A stretch of 45,382 nucleotides of DNA from an uncultured Eggerthella sp. (GTDB lineage: Bacteria; Actinomycetota; Coriobacteriia; Coriobacteriales; Eggerthellaceae). The notes under the pieces were generated by a model, which searched no databases, was not told where the DNA came from, and saw nothing but the letters and a program-made list of their open reading frames with translations. The first letter of the stretch is position 1, and each line of letters begins with the position of its first letter. A program made the translations under genes and the position numbers. The stretch is from positions 1-45,382 of the forward strand of contig CAJKUH010000017.1 in NCBI GenBank assembly GCA_905203045.1, in the 5' to 3' direction. This document shows, piece by piece, positions 8,773 to 16,014 of the stretch.

Positions 8773-9197
8773 AAGAAGCAAGGTTCTCGGGTCAGATGAC
8801 CGTTGAGTTTGTGGTTGCCTTTCCGGCGATGATGGCTATTGCCCTGATTGCCGTGAATGCCGTTTTGTTTTTCTCCGATTGTGCCTCGTTCGACCGATTG
8901 TTCCGCAATTCCGTTTGCGCCTACGCCGCTTCCCCAGCTTACGAACAGGGGGTAGAGCAAAGCTGCTCATTGGTCGAAACAGCGCTCAACGATGGGATGG
9001 GGAGGGATAATCTGCAGATTGCCGTTGGCTCAACGGGCTCGGAAGGGGGAACGGTCACTTTTGTTGGCACGATGCGCTTTCAGCCGACGCTGTTTGGGAA
9101 AGGAAATCTAACAGGCGCATTCGGCGTTTCCTTTCCCACTCTCTCCCATGAGGAGAAAATCTCAGTTTGCGTTTATAAGCCTGGATTGGTGGTTTGA
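8763..9197 (+). CDS. TadE/TadF-like pseudopilin
   Basis: 144 residues with a 10-residue leader ending at G10, followed by QMTVEF (Glu15 at +5), a hydrophobic helix (about 15-38), and a soluble ectodomain with three or four cysteines. This is a class III prepilin-like protein with a short TadE/TadF-type ectodomain. The ATG lies within the end of the large TadG-like gene (10-base overlap), so translation is coupled. It is the fourth protein of the locus with a prepilin motif, after those at 5516, 5804 and 6041. Confidence 0.75.
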   Translation: MGIKEARFSGQMTVEFVVAFPAMMAIALIAVNAVLFFSDCASFDRLFRNSVCAYAASPAYEQGVEQSCSLVETALNDGMGRDNLQIAVGSTGSEGGTVTFVGTMRFQPTLFGKGNLTGAFGVSFPTLSHEEKISVCVYKPGLVV

Positions 9198-9198
9198 G

Positions 9199-9741
9199 AT
9201 GCGAATTATTCGAGATGAAGCACATTTTGGAGATTTGCTGTATCCAAGAGCGCGCTTTGCCATGGTTTTGATTGCAGGGGCGCTTTTTATTGCAGTGTGC
9301 GGCCTGGTTTTGTTCCCGTTTGAGCCTGCGGTTAATTCGGCTGCCGCTCATGGTGCGGAAGCTCTGCCGGATGCCCTTCCCGCTTCTGACCCAGTCGACA
9401 TCCCATCCTACCTTGACGAAAAGATAGATGGTTTCGATGACGAGGCTCCATCTTTCTTTGCGGATGAGGTGTTTGAAGGGCAGAACGGCAGGTATTCGGT
9501 TGATGGAGATGGGGCAATTGCTGGGTTTCTCTTTTCCCACAACGTCGATGTTTCGATGGGGATGGTTCTTGAGTGCATGGCCAAGAAGGGGTGGCATGTT
9601 GTGTCCAGTGGGCATGACTCAATTGCGACATTGGTGAAGGATTGCGGGGAATACCGTTGGGCAATGCTTTCTTGCGAAGCGGTAGGCCAAGAAACTTCGG
9701 TAGTTCTGAATGTGAGGAAAAGGTATGAGCGAAGCCGATAA
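9199..9741 (+). CDS. Single-pass membrane protein of the tad locus, unknown
   Basis: 180 residues from the ATG at 9199, one base after the preceding stop; upstream in-frame codons would force a longer overlap. One transmembrane helix lies at about 20-40. An acidic linker (about 60-95) and a small C-terminal domain follow, with SVDGDGAIAGFLFSHNVDVS and a YRWAMLSCEA strand-like segment. No family was recognised. Its place inside the operon and an outward-facing C-terminal domain suggest an accessory or regulatory role in pilus assembly, which is inference. The end overlaps the next gene by 17 bases. Confidence 0.6.
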   Translation: MRIIRDEAHFGDLLYPRARFAMVLIAGALFIAVCGLVLFPFEPAVNSAAAHGAEALPDALPASDPVDIPSYLDEKIDGFDDEAPSFFADEVFEGQNGRYSVDGDGAIAGFLFSHNVDVSMGMVLECMAKKGWHVVSSGHDSIATLVKDCGEYRWAMLSCEAVGQETSVVLNVRKRYERSR

Positions 9742-10060
9742 AGAGCCAACTGTTGATTTGGCTGTTTGCTTTGTTGATCGATTACGTGGCTTGTTTTCCC
9801 AACGGGTAAAGGAGGACGTTTTGCTGATTGTTCCCTGCCATTCCATTCACACCTTTGGCATGAAGCATTCAATCGATGTTGCCTTTGTCGATAGGCGGGG
9901 AATTGTCATCGATTCCATTGAGGCGCTTCCTCCGTTCCGGTTGAGGAAATGCCGTGGAGCATACGGTGTTCTTGAGAGAAGAACACCAGGGGAAGTTCGG
10001 CATGCTGAGATGCCCTGGTTCGAAAAAGGAGAGGAAGTCAAACTATGCATCAGAAAATGA
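9725..10060 (+). CDS. DUF192 family protein
   Basis: 111 residues. The DUF192 hallmarks are present: an RLRGLFSQ start-of-domain motif (about 19-26), the core SIHTFGMKHSIDVAFVD (about 39-55), and the end motif LPPFRLRKCRGAYGVLE. The family is a small beta-rich fold of unknown biochemical function, often secreted or lipid-anchored, but this copy has no signal peptide. It overlaps both neighbours in the tad operon, implying co-translation with pilus components. Its role here is unknown. Confidence 0.85.
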   Translation: MSEADKEPTVDLAVCFVDRLRGLFSQRVKEDVLLIVPCHSIHTFGMKHSIDVAFVDRRGIVIDSIEALPPFRLRKCRGAYGVLERRTPGEVRHAEMPWFEKGEEVKLCIRK

Positions 10061-10611
10061 GCTTTGGGGAATTGCCACAAGAAGAGGCATCGCGACGAAA
10101 TGATGTTGCTTTGGAAAACAAGGAACGCATTGGCAATGTTCCTTTGCCAAAAGCAGCTAACGGGGCAAAAGAGCTTCATTCGACGGGTCATAGGATAAAG
10201 GAATGTCCTGTTTGTCATGCCCGCTGCTTTGCCGATATGGATGTTTGCTACAACTGCCTGCATCCATTCAGACAAGAAAAACAACAAGGTTTTGACGCTG
10301 CAGTACCTCATGGCAGGAAGGATTTTGCAACCCCCATTGGCTCTCGACGATTGGATGGTAGAAACGAGATTGCGAGGGAGGGGTCTTCCGAAAGTCCCCG
10401 ACCCGATTTGTCGCCTGGGAGTTTTGAGGATGGCGTTTTGGAGGAGCCTAGCCCAGTTGCCGATTCATGCGCAGAAGCTGAAAACGATGAAGCAGATAAG
10501 GTGTCGTTGGAATCAGGGAAGGTGCTCGAGATTGTAGTGAGCATATCATTGTCGCAAGATGCTTGTTTGCGTCATGGCGTGGCACCCGTAGTTAAAGTTG
10601 AGACGAGATAG
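10045..10611 (+). CDS. Zinc-ribbon protein with acidic linker, unknown
   Basis: 188 residues. A four-cysteine zinc ribbon (CPVC, then CYNC, near residues 53-72) is flanked by low-complexity regions rich in Ser, Glu, Asp and Pro. The last 30 residues (EIVVSISLSQDACLRHG) look like one folded strand-helix element. No family was recognised. It is the last gene of the tad operon, overlapping the DUF192 gene by 16 bases. A start at ATG 10057 is also possible, but AGGAGAGGAAG fits 10045 better. The stop codon lies inside the left arm of the terminator hairpin. Confidence 0.6.
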   Translation: MHQKMSFGELPQEEASRRNDVALENKERIGNVPLPKAANGAKELHSTGHRIKECPVCHARCFADMDVCYNCLHPFRQEKQQGFDAAVPHGRKDFATPIGSRRLDGRNEIAREGSSESPRPDLSPGSFEDGVLEEPSPVADSCAEAENDEADKVSLESGKVLEIVVSISLSQDACLRHGVAPVVKVETR

Positions 10612-10653
10612 AGAAAGACCTGCCGTAAGGCAGGTCTTTCTCTATCTTTTTTT
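10606..10653 (+). terminator. Rho-independent terminator of the tad operon
   Basis: A perfect 19-bp inverted repeat (10606-10624 and 10629-10647) encloses a GTAA tetraloop and runs into seven T residues on the + strand. It closes the pilus operon and lies between convergent genes (thrC ends at 10663 on the other strand). The minus strand has no T-tract after the stem, so it favours + transcripts. Confidence 0.92.
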
Positions 10654-10662
10654 GAGAATTGG

Positions 10663-12204
10663 TTAATCGAGGAAGTCGATAACTGCTTTTTCGATTGCGG
10701 GAGTAGTTCCTTCGATAACGTCCTTGAAGCGAATGGGCAAGGAATCGAGTTCTGCCAAACCTTGCGGAATGTTGTGGCTGTTTGCCTCATTGGCGATAAG
10801 CTCGTTGAGTGCGCATCCGCTAAGTTCTGCAACGGATGCGGGAAGCTCAGCGCCAGGCTTGATGTCGTGAAGAGCGCGATATACGTTCTCGCCGAATTTC
10901 GCCCAATGAGCGGTAGAGGCGATGAGCACGGGGTTTGCGCCACGCAAGCGCTCGGCAACCTTGTAGGCAACGGCGGTGTGCGGGTCGATGAGGTAGTGAT
11001 GCTTGCCGAGAACTTCCTTGATGGTTTCAAGGCAAGTTTCGCTGTCGACGGAGTCAGATTTGAAATCAGCTTGAAGCTTTGCAAGCGTTTCGCTGTCGAC
11101 GGTGAAGGACTTGTTCTGCTTCAGCTCGTCCATCCAGGTTGCAATGGCTTGTGCGTTGCGGCCGGTGAGCTCGAAGAGCTGGCGTTCCACATTGGAGGAA
11201 ACCAAGATGTCCATCGAAGGGGACGGCGTGAGGACGAACTCGCGGTTGGAGATGTCGTAGCTGCCAGTGTTGATGAAGTCGGTTAGCACGCGGTTTTCGT
11301 TGCTTGCGCAGAATAGCGTGCCAAGAGGAGTGCCGATTTGCTTGGCGTACCATGCTGCCAAGATATTGCCGAAATTGCCGGTGGGAACGCAAACATCGAG
11401 CGGCTTGCCTGCTTCAAGCTTGCCCTGCGCGACCAATTCAGCATAGCTTGATACGTAGTACACGACCTGGGGAAGCAAGCGGCCCCAGTTGATGGAGTTT
11501 GCGCTGGAGAGGGCGACATGGTTGCTGTCCATGAGCTTTTTGGCAAAAGACTCATCGCCGAAAACGTTCTTGGCGCCCGTCTGGCAGTCGTCGAAGTTGC
11601 CCTTGACGGCCCAAACCATAACATTCGAACCAGCTTGAGTTGCCATCTGCTTGTATTGGATATCGCTTACTCCGCCATCGGGGTACATTACGGCAATCTG
11701 GACGCCGTCCTTGTCGCGGAACCCTTCCAATGCTGCTTTGCCGGTGTCGCCGGAGGTTGCCACCAGGATAAGGAATGTGTTGTTCAGCTTGCCCTGATCG
11801 CGAAGCTGGGCCGCACTTGCGCTGAAGAAGTGCGGCAGGCATTGAAGGGCCATGTCCTTGAAGGCACTTGTCGGGCCATGCCAGAGCTCAAGCACGTGGG
11901 TGTTCTCATCGAGCGAGGTAATGGGGCAAATCGCCTCATCGTCGAACCTGTTGCCATACGTTGCTTCCATGAGCTCATCGATTTTGGCATCGGGCAGATC
12001 GATGCCAAACGAACGATAAATGAAGGCTGCGCGCTTGGCGTAGGGGAGCTTTGCCAAGGAAAGAATGCTGTCCAAGCTAAGCTGGGGAAGCGATTCCGGG
12101 ACGAAAAGACCGCCGCCCTCGGCGAGTCCTTTAACGACGGCTTCGGTAAAGGTGACCGGAGCCGCACACCTTCCGCGCGTGTCAATATAGCGATTGGTAG
12201 CCAT
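10663..12204 (-). CDS. thrC: Threonine synthase
   Basis: 513 residues, full length for the long bacterial/fungal-type threonine synthase. It converts O-phosphohomoserine to threonine and phosphate with PLP. Visible are the N-terminal RYIDTRG start, the PLP lysine K116 in TSAFKDMAL, the phosphate loop ATSGDTGKAAL, and PTGNFGNILAAWYAK. It is monocistronic here, convergent with the tad operon and divergent from the metalloregulator gene. No hom or thrB gene is nearby, so the pathway genes are dispersed. Confidence 0.95.
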   Translation of the reverse strand: MATNRYIDTRGRCAAPVTFTEAVVKGLAEGGGLFVPESLPQLSLDSILSLAKLPYAKRAAFIYRSFGIDLPDAKIDELMEATYGNRFDDEAICPITSLDENTHVLELWHGPTSAFKDMALQCLPHFFSASAAQLRDQGKLNNTFLILVATSGDTGKAALEGFRDKDGVQIAVMYPDGGVSDIQYKQMATQAGSNVMVWAVKGNFDDCQTGAKNVFGDESFAKKLMDSNHVALSSANSINWGRLLPQVVYYVSSYAELVAQGKLEAGKPLDVCVPTGNFGNILAAWYAKQIGTPLGTLFCASNENRVLTDFINTGSYDISNREFVLTPSPSMDILVSSNVERQLFELTGRNAQAIATWMDELKQNKSFTVDSETLAKLQADFKSDSVDSETCLETIKEVLGKHHYLIDPHTAVAYKVAERLRGANPVLIASTAHWAKFGENVYRALHDIKPGAELPASVAELSGCALNELIANEANSHNIPQGLAELDSLPIRFKDVIEGTTPAIEKAVIDFLD

Positions 12205-12242
12205 GAATCCGTCTTTCGTGAGGGGTAATCTATGCGGGACAA

Positions 12243-12267
12243 GTATACTATGTAGCTAATAGTATGC
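12243..12267. promoter_or_regulatory. Inverted repeat in the thrC / metalloregulator divergent spacer
   Basis: GTATACTAT, 7 bases, then ATAGTATGC form an imperfect inverted repeat (8 of 9 pairs) centred about 50 bases upstream of thrC and 140 upstream of the DtxR-type gene. The size suits a dimeric regulator. It contains TATACT and TACTAT, -10-like on the minus strand, so it probably overlaps the thrC promoter. Which regulator binds is unknown. Confidence 0.4.
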
Positions 12268-12397
12268 GCCGTTTTTGAAACGGGCATTTTATGCAAATGG
12301 ATGCCGCATCTTCCTTAGATTGCACCCTCTCTTTCTTGCAGAGGTAGTGGCTTGGGCGACATTTGCTTCAAGCCGGGTTTTCCGGAGAGGGGGAAGT

Positions 12398-12778
12398 ATG
12401 GAAAAGGTTTCCATGTCTCATGAAGACTATCTTGAGGCAATCGTTATGTTGGGCGGCTCCGATACGCAGGCGGTTCGTTCGGTGGATATTGCCTCTAAGC
12501 TGGGCGTATCGAAGGCATCGGTTTCCAAGGCGGTTGCCAGTCTAAAGGCGTCGGGCATGCTCGATCAGCCCTACTATGGCGATATTACCCTTACCGAGGA
12601 TGGGTACAACTACGGCAAATCGGTCCTCGAGCGCCATGAGAAATTGACCCGCTTTCTGCATGAGAAGGTCGGCTTGTCGCTGGAAGTGGCCGAGGAGGAA
12701 GCATGCCAGATGGAGCATGCCATCAGTGACGATTCGTTCGGTAAGTGGCTCGATTACTTCAAATCTATCGGGCTGTAG
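12398..12778 (+). CDS. DtxR/MntR-family metal-dependent regulator (two-domain form)
   Basis: 126 residues from an ATG preceded by GGAGAGGGGG. A winged helix-turn-helix (about 8-70, with DIASKLGVSKASVSKAV as the recognition region) is followed by the metal-binding dimerisation domain; there is no SH3-like third domain, as in MntR. Putative metal ligands are D10, E13, H80, C103, E106 and H107. D10 and E13 resemble MntR, whereas the C-x-x-E-H motif resembles DtxR/IdeR, so Fe or Mn specificity cannot be read from the sequence. It is a candidate regulator of the feo genes 3 kb downstream. It ends at its own terminator. Confidence 0.88.
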   Translation: MEKVSMSHEDYLEAIVMLGGSDTQAVRSVDIASKLGVSKASVSKAVASLKASGMLDQPYYGDITLTEDGYNYGKSVLERHEKLTRFLHEKVGLSLEVAEEEACQMEHAISDDSFGKWLDYFKSIGL

Positions 12779-12802
12779 CCAAACGAAAAAATAGGGGTTC
12801 GA

Positions 12803-12836
12803 AAGAAGCGGCGGCATCATGGTGCCGCTTCTTTTT
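12803..12836 (+). terminator. Terminator after the DtxR-type gene
   Basis: A 10-bp stem (AAGAAGCGGC at 12803-12812 with GCCGCTTCTT at 12824-12833) with an 11-base loop runs into five T residues. It isolates the regulator from the ruv operon; the ruvC promoter begins within a few bases of its T-tract. Confidence 0.85.
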
Positions 12837-12837
12837 A

Positions 12838-12861
12838 TGGTATTATACGAACAAATGTTTG
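12838..12861 (+). promoter_or_regulatory. Extended -10 promoter with LexA-like SOS box for ruvCAB
   Basis: TG at 12838-12839 plus TATTAT at 12841-12846 forms an extended -10 (TGnTATTAT) with no clear -35. Two bases further, CGAACAAATGTTTG (12848-12861) matches the Gram-positive LexA box CGAAC-N4-GTTCG with one mismatch. A repressor there would cover the start site. SOS control of ruv genes is well known in other bacteria; here it is inferred from the site. Confidence 0.7.
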
Positions 12862-12875
12862 TTTGAAAGGATGGT

Positions 12876-13382
12876 ATGGCAATTTCGCGCTTCGTATTAG
12901 GCATCGACCCGGGGTTGGCCCATACAGGTTGGGGAGTCATCCAGCAAAAAGGCTCTTCTCTGGCTTGCGTGGCGTATGGATGCATCGCCACCGATGCTCA
13001 AATGCCCTTGCACCTGCGCTTAGGGAAGATCTATGCCCAGATGACCGCGGTGGTTGGTAAATACGAGCCTGATTGTGTGGCCATCGAAACGGTGTGGTTC
13101 GGATCGAACGCCCAGAGTGCTTTTGCCACGGGGCAGGCGCGCGGTGCCGCTTTGGTTGCCTGCGGGCAACGCGACATGGAGCTAGGCGAGTATTCTCCCA
13201 GCCAGATAAAACTGGCGGTTGTAGGGGCGGGGTCGGCCGACAAGCATCAGGTTCAGTACATGGTTCAGCAGCTGCTGGCGTTGGAAAAGGTTCCTTCGCC
13301 CGATCATGCGGCAGACGCTTTGGCTGCCGCCATTTGCCATACGACGCATTCGATTTCCTGGGACAGGGGAGGCACTCGATGA
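12876..13382 (+). CDS. ruvC: Holliday junction resolvase RuvC
   Basis: 168 residues. The RNase H-like nuclease cuts Holliday junctions symmetrically after RuvAB branch migration. Acidic active-site residues are visible: D11 in GIDPG, E71 in AIETVWFG, and H144/D147 in PDHAADALA; the His variant is known from Thermus RuvC. The ATG follows GAAAGG by 5 bases and lies just downstream of the LexA-like box. The stop overlaps the ruvA ATG (ATGA). Confidence 0.96.
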   Translation: MAISRFVLGIDPGLAHTGWGVIQQKGSSLACVAYGCIATDAQMPLHLRLGKIYAQMTAVVGKYEPDCVAIETVWFGSNAQSAFATGQARGAALVACGQRDMELGEYSPSQIKLAVVGAGSADKHQVQYMVQQLLALEKVPSPDHAADALAAAICHTTHSISWDRGGTR

Positions 13383-13963
13383 TCTCGTTTCTTCGCGGCG
13401 TAATCGCGGCTAAATTCGTTGACTCGGCTGTGATAGAGGTTGGCGGCATTGGGTATCGCGTTTCCCTGTCGGGGAAAAGCCTGTCTCGCCTGGGACATGT
13501 TGGCGAAGAGGTGAAAGTGCTCACGCGTTTGCAGGTTCGCGACGACGCGTTGGTCCTGTATGGGTTTTTGAGCCATGACGAAGAGCGTCTTTTTGCGAAG
13601 CTTACCTCGGTTTCAAGCGTTGGTCCCAAAGTTGCTCTTTCTGCTCTTTCCACCTATGAGCCGGAGGCGTTGGTTTCCGCGATTGTTTCCCAGGATGTTG
13701 GCGCCATCCAGCAGATTCCAGGGGTGGGAAAGAAGATGGCCTCGCGCATTGTGCTTGAGCTGAAGGAAGCGTTCGGCGAAGAGACGCAGGTTGCTCTGCC
13801 CGGCATTTCTTCTCAAGCGGCAAACGCGCGAAAGGGCGCAGTTGAGGCGTTGCTTTCTATGGGCTTTACTTCCGAGGAAACCGATCTTGCCCTTAAGGGG
13901 GCTCCCGAGGAAGCGAATGAAACGATACTATTGCAGTATGCATTGAAGCGTCTGGGCAAGTAG
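13379..13963 (+). CDS. ruvA: Holliday junction branch migration protein RuvA
   Basis: 194 residues from ATG 13379, overlapping the ruvC stop. Domain I is an OB fold (MISFLRGVIA to about 65). Domain II carries two helix-hairpin-helix motifs, LTSVSSVGPKVAL and IPGVGKKMASRIVLEL. A flexible linker and C-terminal domain III (about 145-194, AVEALLSMGFTSEE) bind RuvB. It forms the tetramer that holds the junction. The reading frame stays open far upstream inside ruvC, but the conserved MISFL start fixes the N-terminus. Confidence 0.96.
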   Translation: MISFLRGVIAAKFVDSAVIEVGGIGYRVSLSGKSLSRLGHVGEEVKVLTRLQVRDDALVLYGFLSHDEERLFAKLTSVSSVGPKVALSALSTYEPEALVSAIVSQDVGAIQQIPGVGKKMASRIVLELKEAFGEETQVALPGISSQAANARKGAVEALLSMGFTSEETDLALKGAPEEANETILLQYALKRLGK

Positions 13964-13972
13964 CCAACAAAG

Positions 13973-15076
13973 GTGGATTCTTTTTTGTCTGATGATTTTG
14001 AAATAGAAAGCGCGCTCTTCGAAGCTCCGCTGGAAGCGCTGAAAAGCGAGAATGCCCGCAACGAAGAGGATGCCTCTTCGCGTGCCTGTTCGGTTTCTTT
14101 GACGGAAGACGATCTTGCGCTCGATAGGAGTCTGAGACCGACCTGCCTTAACGATTACTTGGGCCAGACCAAGGTAAAGGAAAGTTTGTCGATCCTTATC
14201 GAGGCTGCGCGTGCTCGCAAAGACGTGGTGGATCATATTCTTTTCTCGGGCCCTCCGGGTTTGGGTAAAACGACGTTGGCTACGGTTGTTGCCAACGAGC
14301 TTGGCGTGCATATCAAGACGACCAGCGGTCCGGCAATCGAGAGGACGGGGGATCTGGCGGCGATTCTGACCAACCTTGAAGAAGGGGACGTTCTTTTTAT
14401 CGATGAGATCCATCGCTTGAATCGCATGGTGGAAGAAGTTTTGTACCCTGCGTTGGAAGACTTTGCTTTGGATATCGTGGTAGGCAAAGGCCCTGCTGCC
14501 CGATCGATCAGGCTTGATCTGCCTCGTTTCACGCTCATCGGCGCTACGACCAGAACGGGGTTGCTCACTGGTCCGTTGCGCGATCGCTTCGGCATCGCCT
14601 TTCGCCTTAACTACTACGCGCCAGAGGAACTGGCTTTGATTGTTCGACGCTCTGCTCGAATTTTGGGGGTGGATATAACGGAAGACGGTGCGCTCGAGAT
14701 TGCTCGTCGCAGCCGTGGCACCCCTCGTTTGGCGAACAGGTTGCTGAAGCGTGTGCGCGATTGGGCTCAGGTAAAAGGCGTTTTCCCCATTGACGAGGAT
14801 TGCGCGGCGCAAGCTTTGGCGTTTTTCGAGGTTGACTCGCTTGGCCTTGACCCAGTAGATAACAGGATCCTTGAACTTCTGTGCGTTCAGTTCTCGGGGC
14901 GCCCTGTTGGCCTTTCCACGTTGGCTTCCGCCTTGTCGGAAGAGCCTGATACCTTGGAAGACGTATACGAGCCCTACTTGCTGCAGCAGGGTTTGCTTAT
15001 CCGGACACCTAAGGGCCGTCAGGCTACCGAGCGTGCATATGAGCATTTGGGCATTCGATACCCGGAAAGAAGATAA
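13973..15076 (+). CDS. ruvB: Holliday junction branch migration helicase RuvB
   Basis: 367 residues from a GTG start 9 bases after ruvA, with an acidic N-terminal extension of about 40 residues before the conserved RPTCLNDYLGQ motif. Walker A GPPGLGKTT is at about 93-101 and Walker B is DEIHRL. The ATTRTGLLTGPLRDRFGI sensor and arginine-finger region is present, and the C-terminal winged helix includes GRPVGLSTLA and EPYLLQQGL. It is the AAA+ motor of branch migration. The extension is somewhat long for the family, so a later start is possible, but no better Shine-Dalgarno was found. Confidence 0.95.
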   Translation: MDSFLSDDFEIESALFEAPLEALKSENARNEEDASSRACSVSLTEDDLALDRSLRPTCLNDYLGQTKVKESLSILIEAARARKDVVDHILFSGPPGLGKTTLATVVANELGVHIKTTSGPAIERTGDLAAILTNLEEGDVLFIDEIHRLNRMVEEVLYPALEDFALDIVVGKGPAARSIRLDLPRFTLIGATTRTGLLTGPLRDRFGIAFRLNYYAPEELALIVRRSARILGVDITEDGALEIARRSRGTPRLANRLLKRVRDWAQVKGVFPIDEDCAAQALAFFEVDSLGLDPVDNRILELLCVQFSGRPVGLSTLASALSEEPDTLEDVYEPYLLQQGLLIRTPKGRQATERAYEHLGIRYPERR

Positions 15077-15077
15077 C

Positions 15078-15491
15078 GTGTTTACGCAAGATTATTTGAT
15101 GCGCATGTTCATGCAGCTTGCTGCGGCAATGAAAGAAAGTCTGTTACGCGCTAGAGGGCAAAACGATCCACGTGCTGCAGCGGAGTTGCTTGATACTGCG
15201 GTCTCGGATGCAACCGAAATGGACGGGGACCTTCTTTTGCGTATGGCTCCGGAGTCGATGGCTGCGATGCTGCAGCTATCGCAGCCAGACCCCCAGCTTA
15301 TGGAATATGTTTCGCGCTCACTGCTGCTTTCCTCGCAGTATTTGCGTGAGGCGGGAGATTCTGATGCCTCTGAATTACGTCAGAACCAAGCGTATGCGGT
15401 TGCGCGCGCTTTCGGGATTGACCTTGGGGAAGGCAGCATAAGTCAAAGCGAGTTGGATTCCCTGTTTGAAAGAAGCGGGCTCGATCTATAG
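15078..15491 (+). CDS. Small helical protein of the ruv operon (DUF6483-like, tentative)
   Basis: 137 residues from a GTG one base after the ruvB stop. The sequence opens DYLMRMFMQLAAAMKE and is predicted almost entirely helical, with short polar turns and no membrane segment. The opening resembles small proteins I recall as DUF6483, but that is from memory and uncertain. Its position shows co-transcription with ruvCAB, and a strong hairpin follows at 15537. Function unknown. Confidence 0.7.
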   Translation: MFTQDYLMRMFMQLAAAMKESLLRARGQNDPRAAAELLDTAVSDATEMDGDLLLRMAPESMAAMLQLSQPDPQLMEYVSRSLLLSSQYLREAGDSDASELRQNQAYAVARAFGIDLGEGSISQSELDSLFERSGLDL

Positions 15492-15536
15492 TCTTTTCGA
15501 CCTACTTGTTTGTCGAAGGCCGCTTGCAGTTTTAAT

Positions 15537-15579
15537 AAGCCCCGGCAGCATCGTGTTTTCGCGATGCTGCCGGGGCTTT
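15537..15579 (+). terminator. Strong hairpin ending the ruv operon
   Basis: A perfect 17-bp inverted repeat (15537-15553 and 15562-15578) with an 8-base loop is followed by only three T residues. It is the likely end of the ruvCAB transcript. The short T-tract means termination could be partial. Confidence 0.75.
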
Positions 15580-15652
15580 GTGGGACTGGCGGTCTTGGGG
15601 TCAAGCCTTGAGTTTGCTCGCAAAAGTTTTTGAAAATAACCCTTGGTAAACA

Positions 15653-15707
15653 TTGACGCATTAGTTTGACGGGGTTAACATCTTTCTGTTAGTTAACCCT
15701 GGCTTAC
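15653..15707 (+). promoter_or_regulatory. feo promoter with overlapping operator candidates
   Basis: TTGACG (15653-15658), a 17-base spacer and TAACAT (15676-15681) form a good sigma-70-type promoter. An inverted repeat GGGTTAAC / GTTAACCC (15672-15679 and 15692-15699) covers the -10, and the box AGTTAACCCTGGCTTAC (15691-15707) starts 10 bases after it. A similar box lies upstream of feoB. Repression by an iron-sensing DtxR-type protein is the natural inference. Confidence 0.65.
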
Positions 15708-15754
15708 TGGGGTCGCAAACTGCCCTAGGGGCATAGCAAGCGGAAGGAAGCATC

Positions 15755-15967
15755 ATGGTTTTGTCTGAGATCAAGAAGAATGGTATTTACCACGTAAAGC
15801 AACTTCATGATGGCGCCGGCGACATTCATCGTCATCTTGAAAACCTGGGATTCGTCCCCGGGGAAGAGATTTCGGTTGTTTCCCGCATTGGCGGAAACCT
15901 CATCGTGAACGTGAAAGGTTCGCGTGTGGCCCTTTCCTCCGAACTTGCCAAGCACATCACGGTGTAG
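15755..15967 (+). CDS. feoA: FeoA domain protein (first copy)
   Basis: 70 residues, the normal size of FeoA, an SH3-like small cytoplasmic protein that supports FeoB ferrous iron transport. The pattern HRHLENLGFVPGEEISVVSR and the end SRVALSSELAKHITV match the family. The ATG follows GGAAGGAAG. It is the first gene of the feo cluster, 47 bases before a second, diverged FeoA. The two copies are quite different, so they probably have separate partners or roles rather than being a recent duplication. Confidence 0.92.
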   Translation: MVLSEIKKNGIYHVKQLHDGAGDIHRHLENLGFVPGEEISVVSRIGGNLIVNVKGSRVALSSELAKHITV

Positions 15968-16014
15968 CGGTTTGTCAAAAAACGTTTCAGCATGCAATTG
16001 GGAAAGGAGGCACA

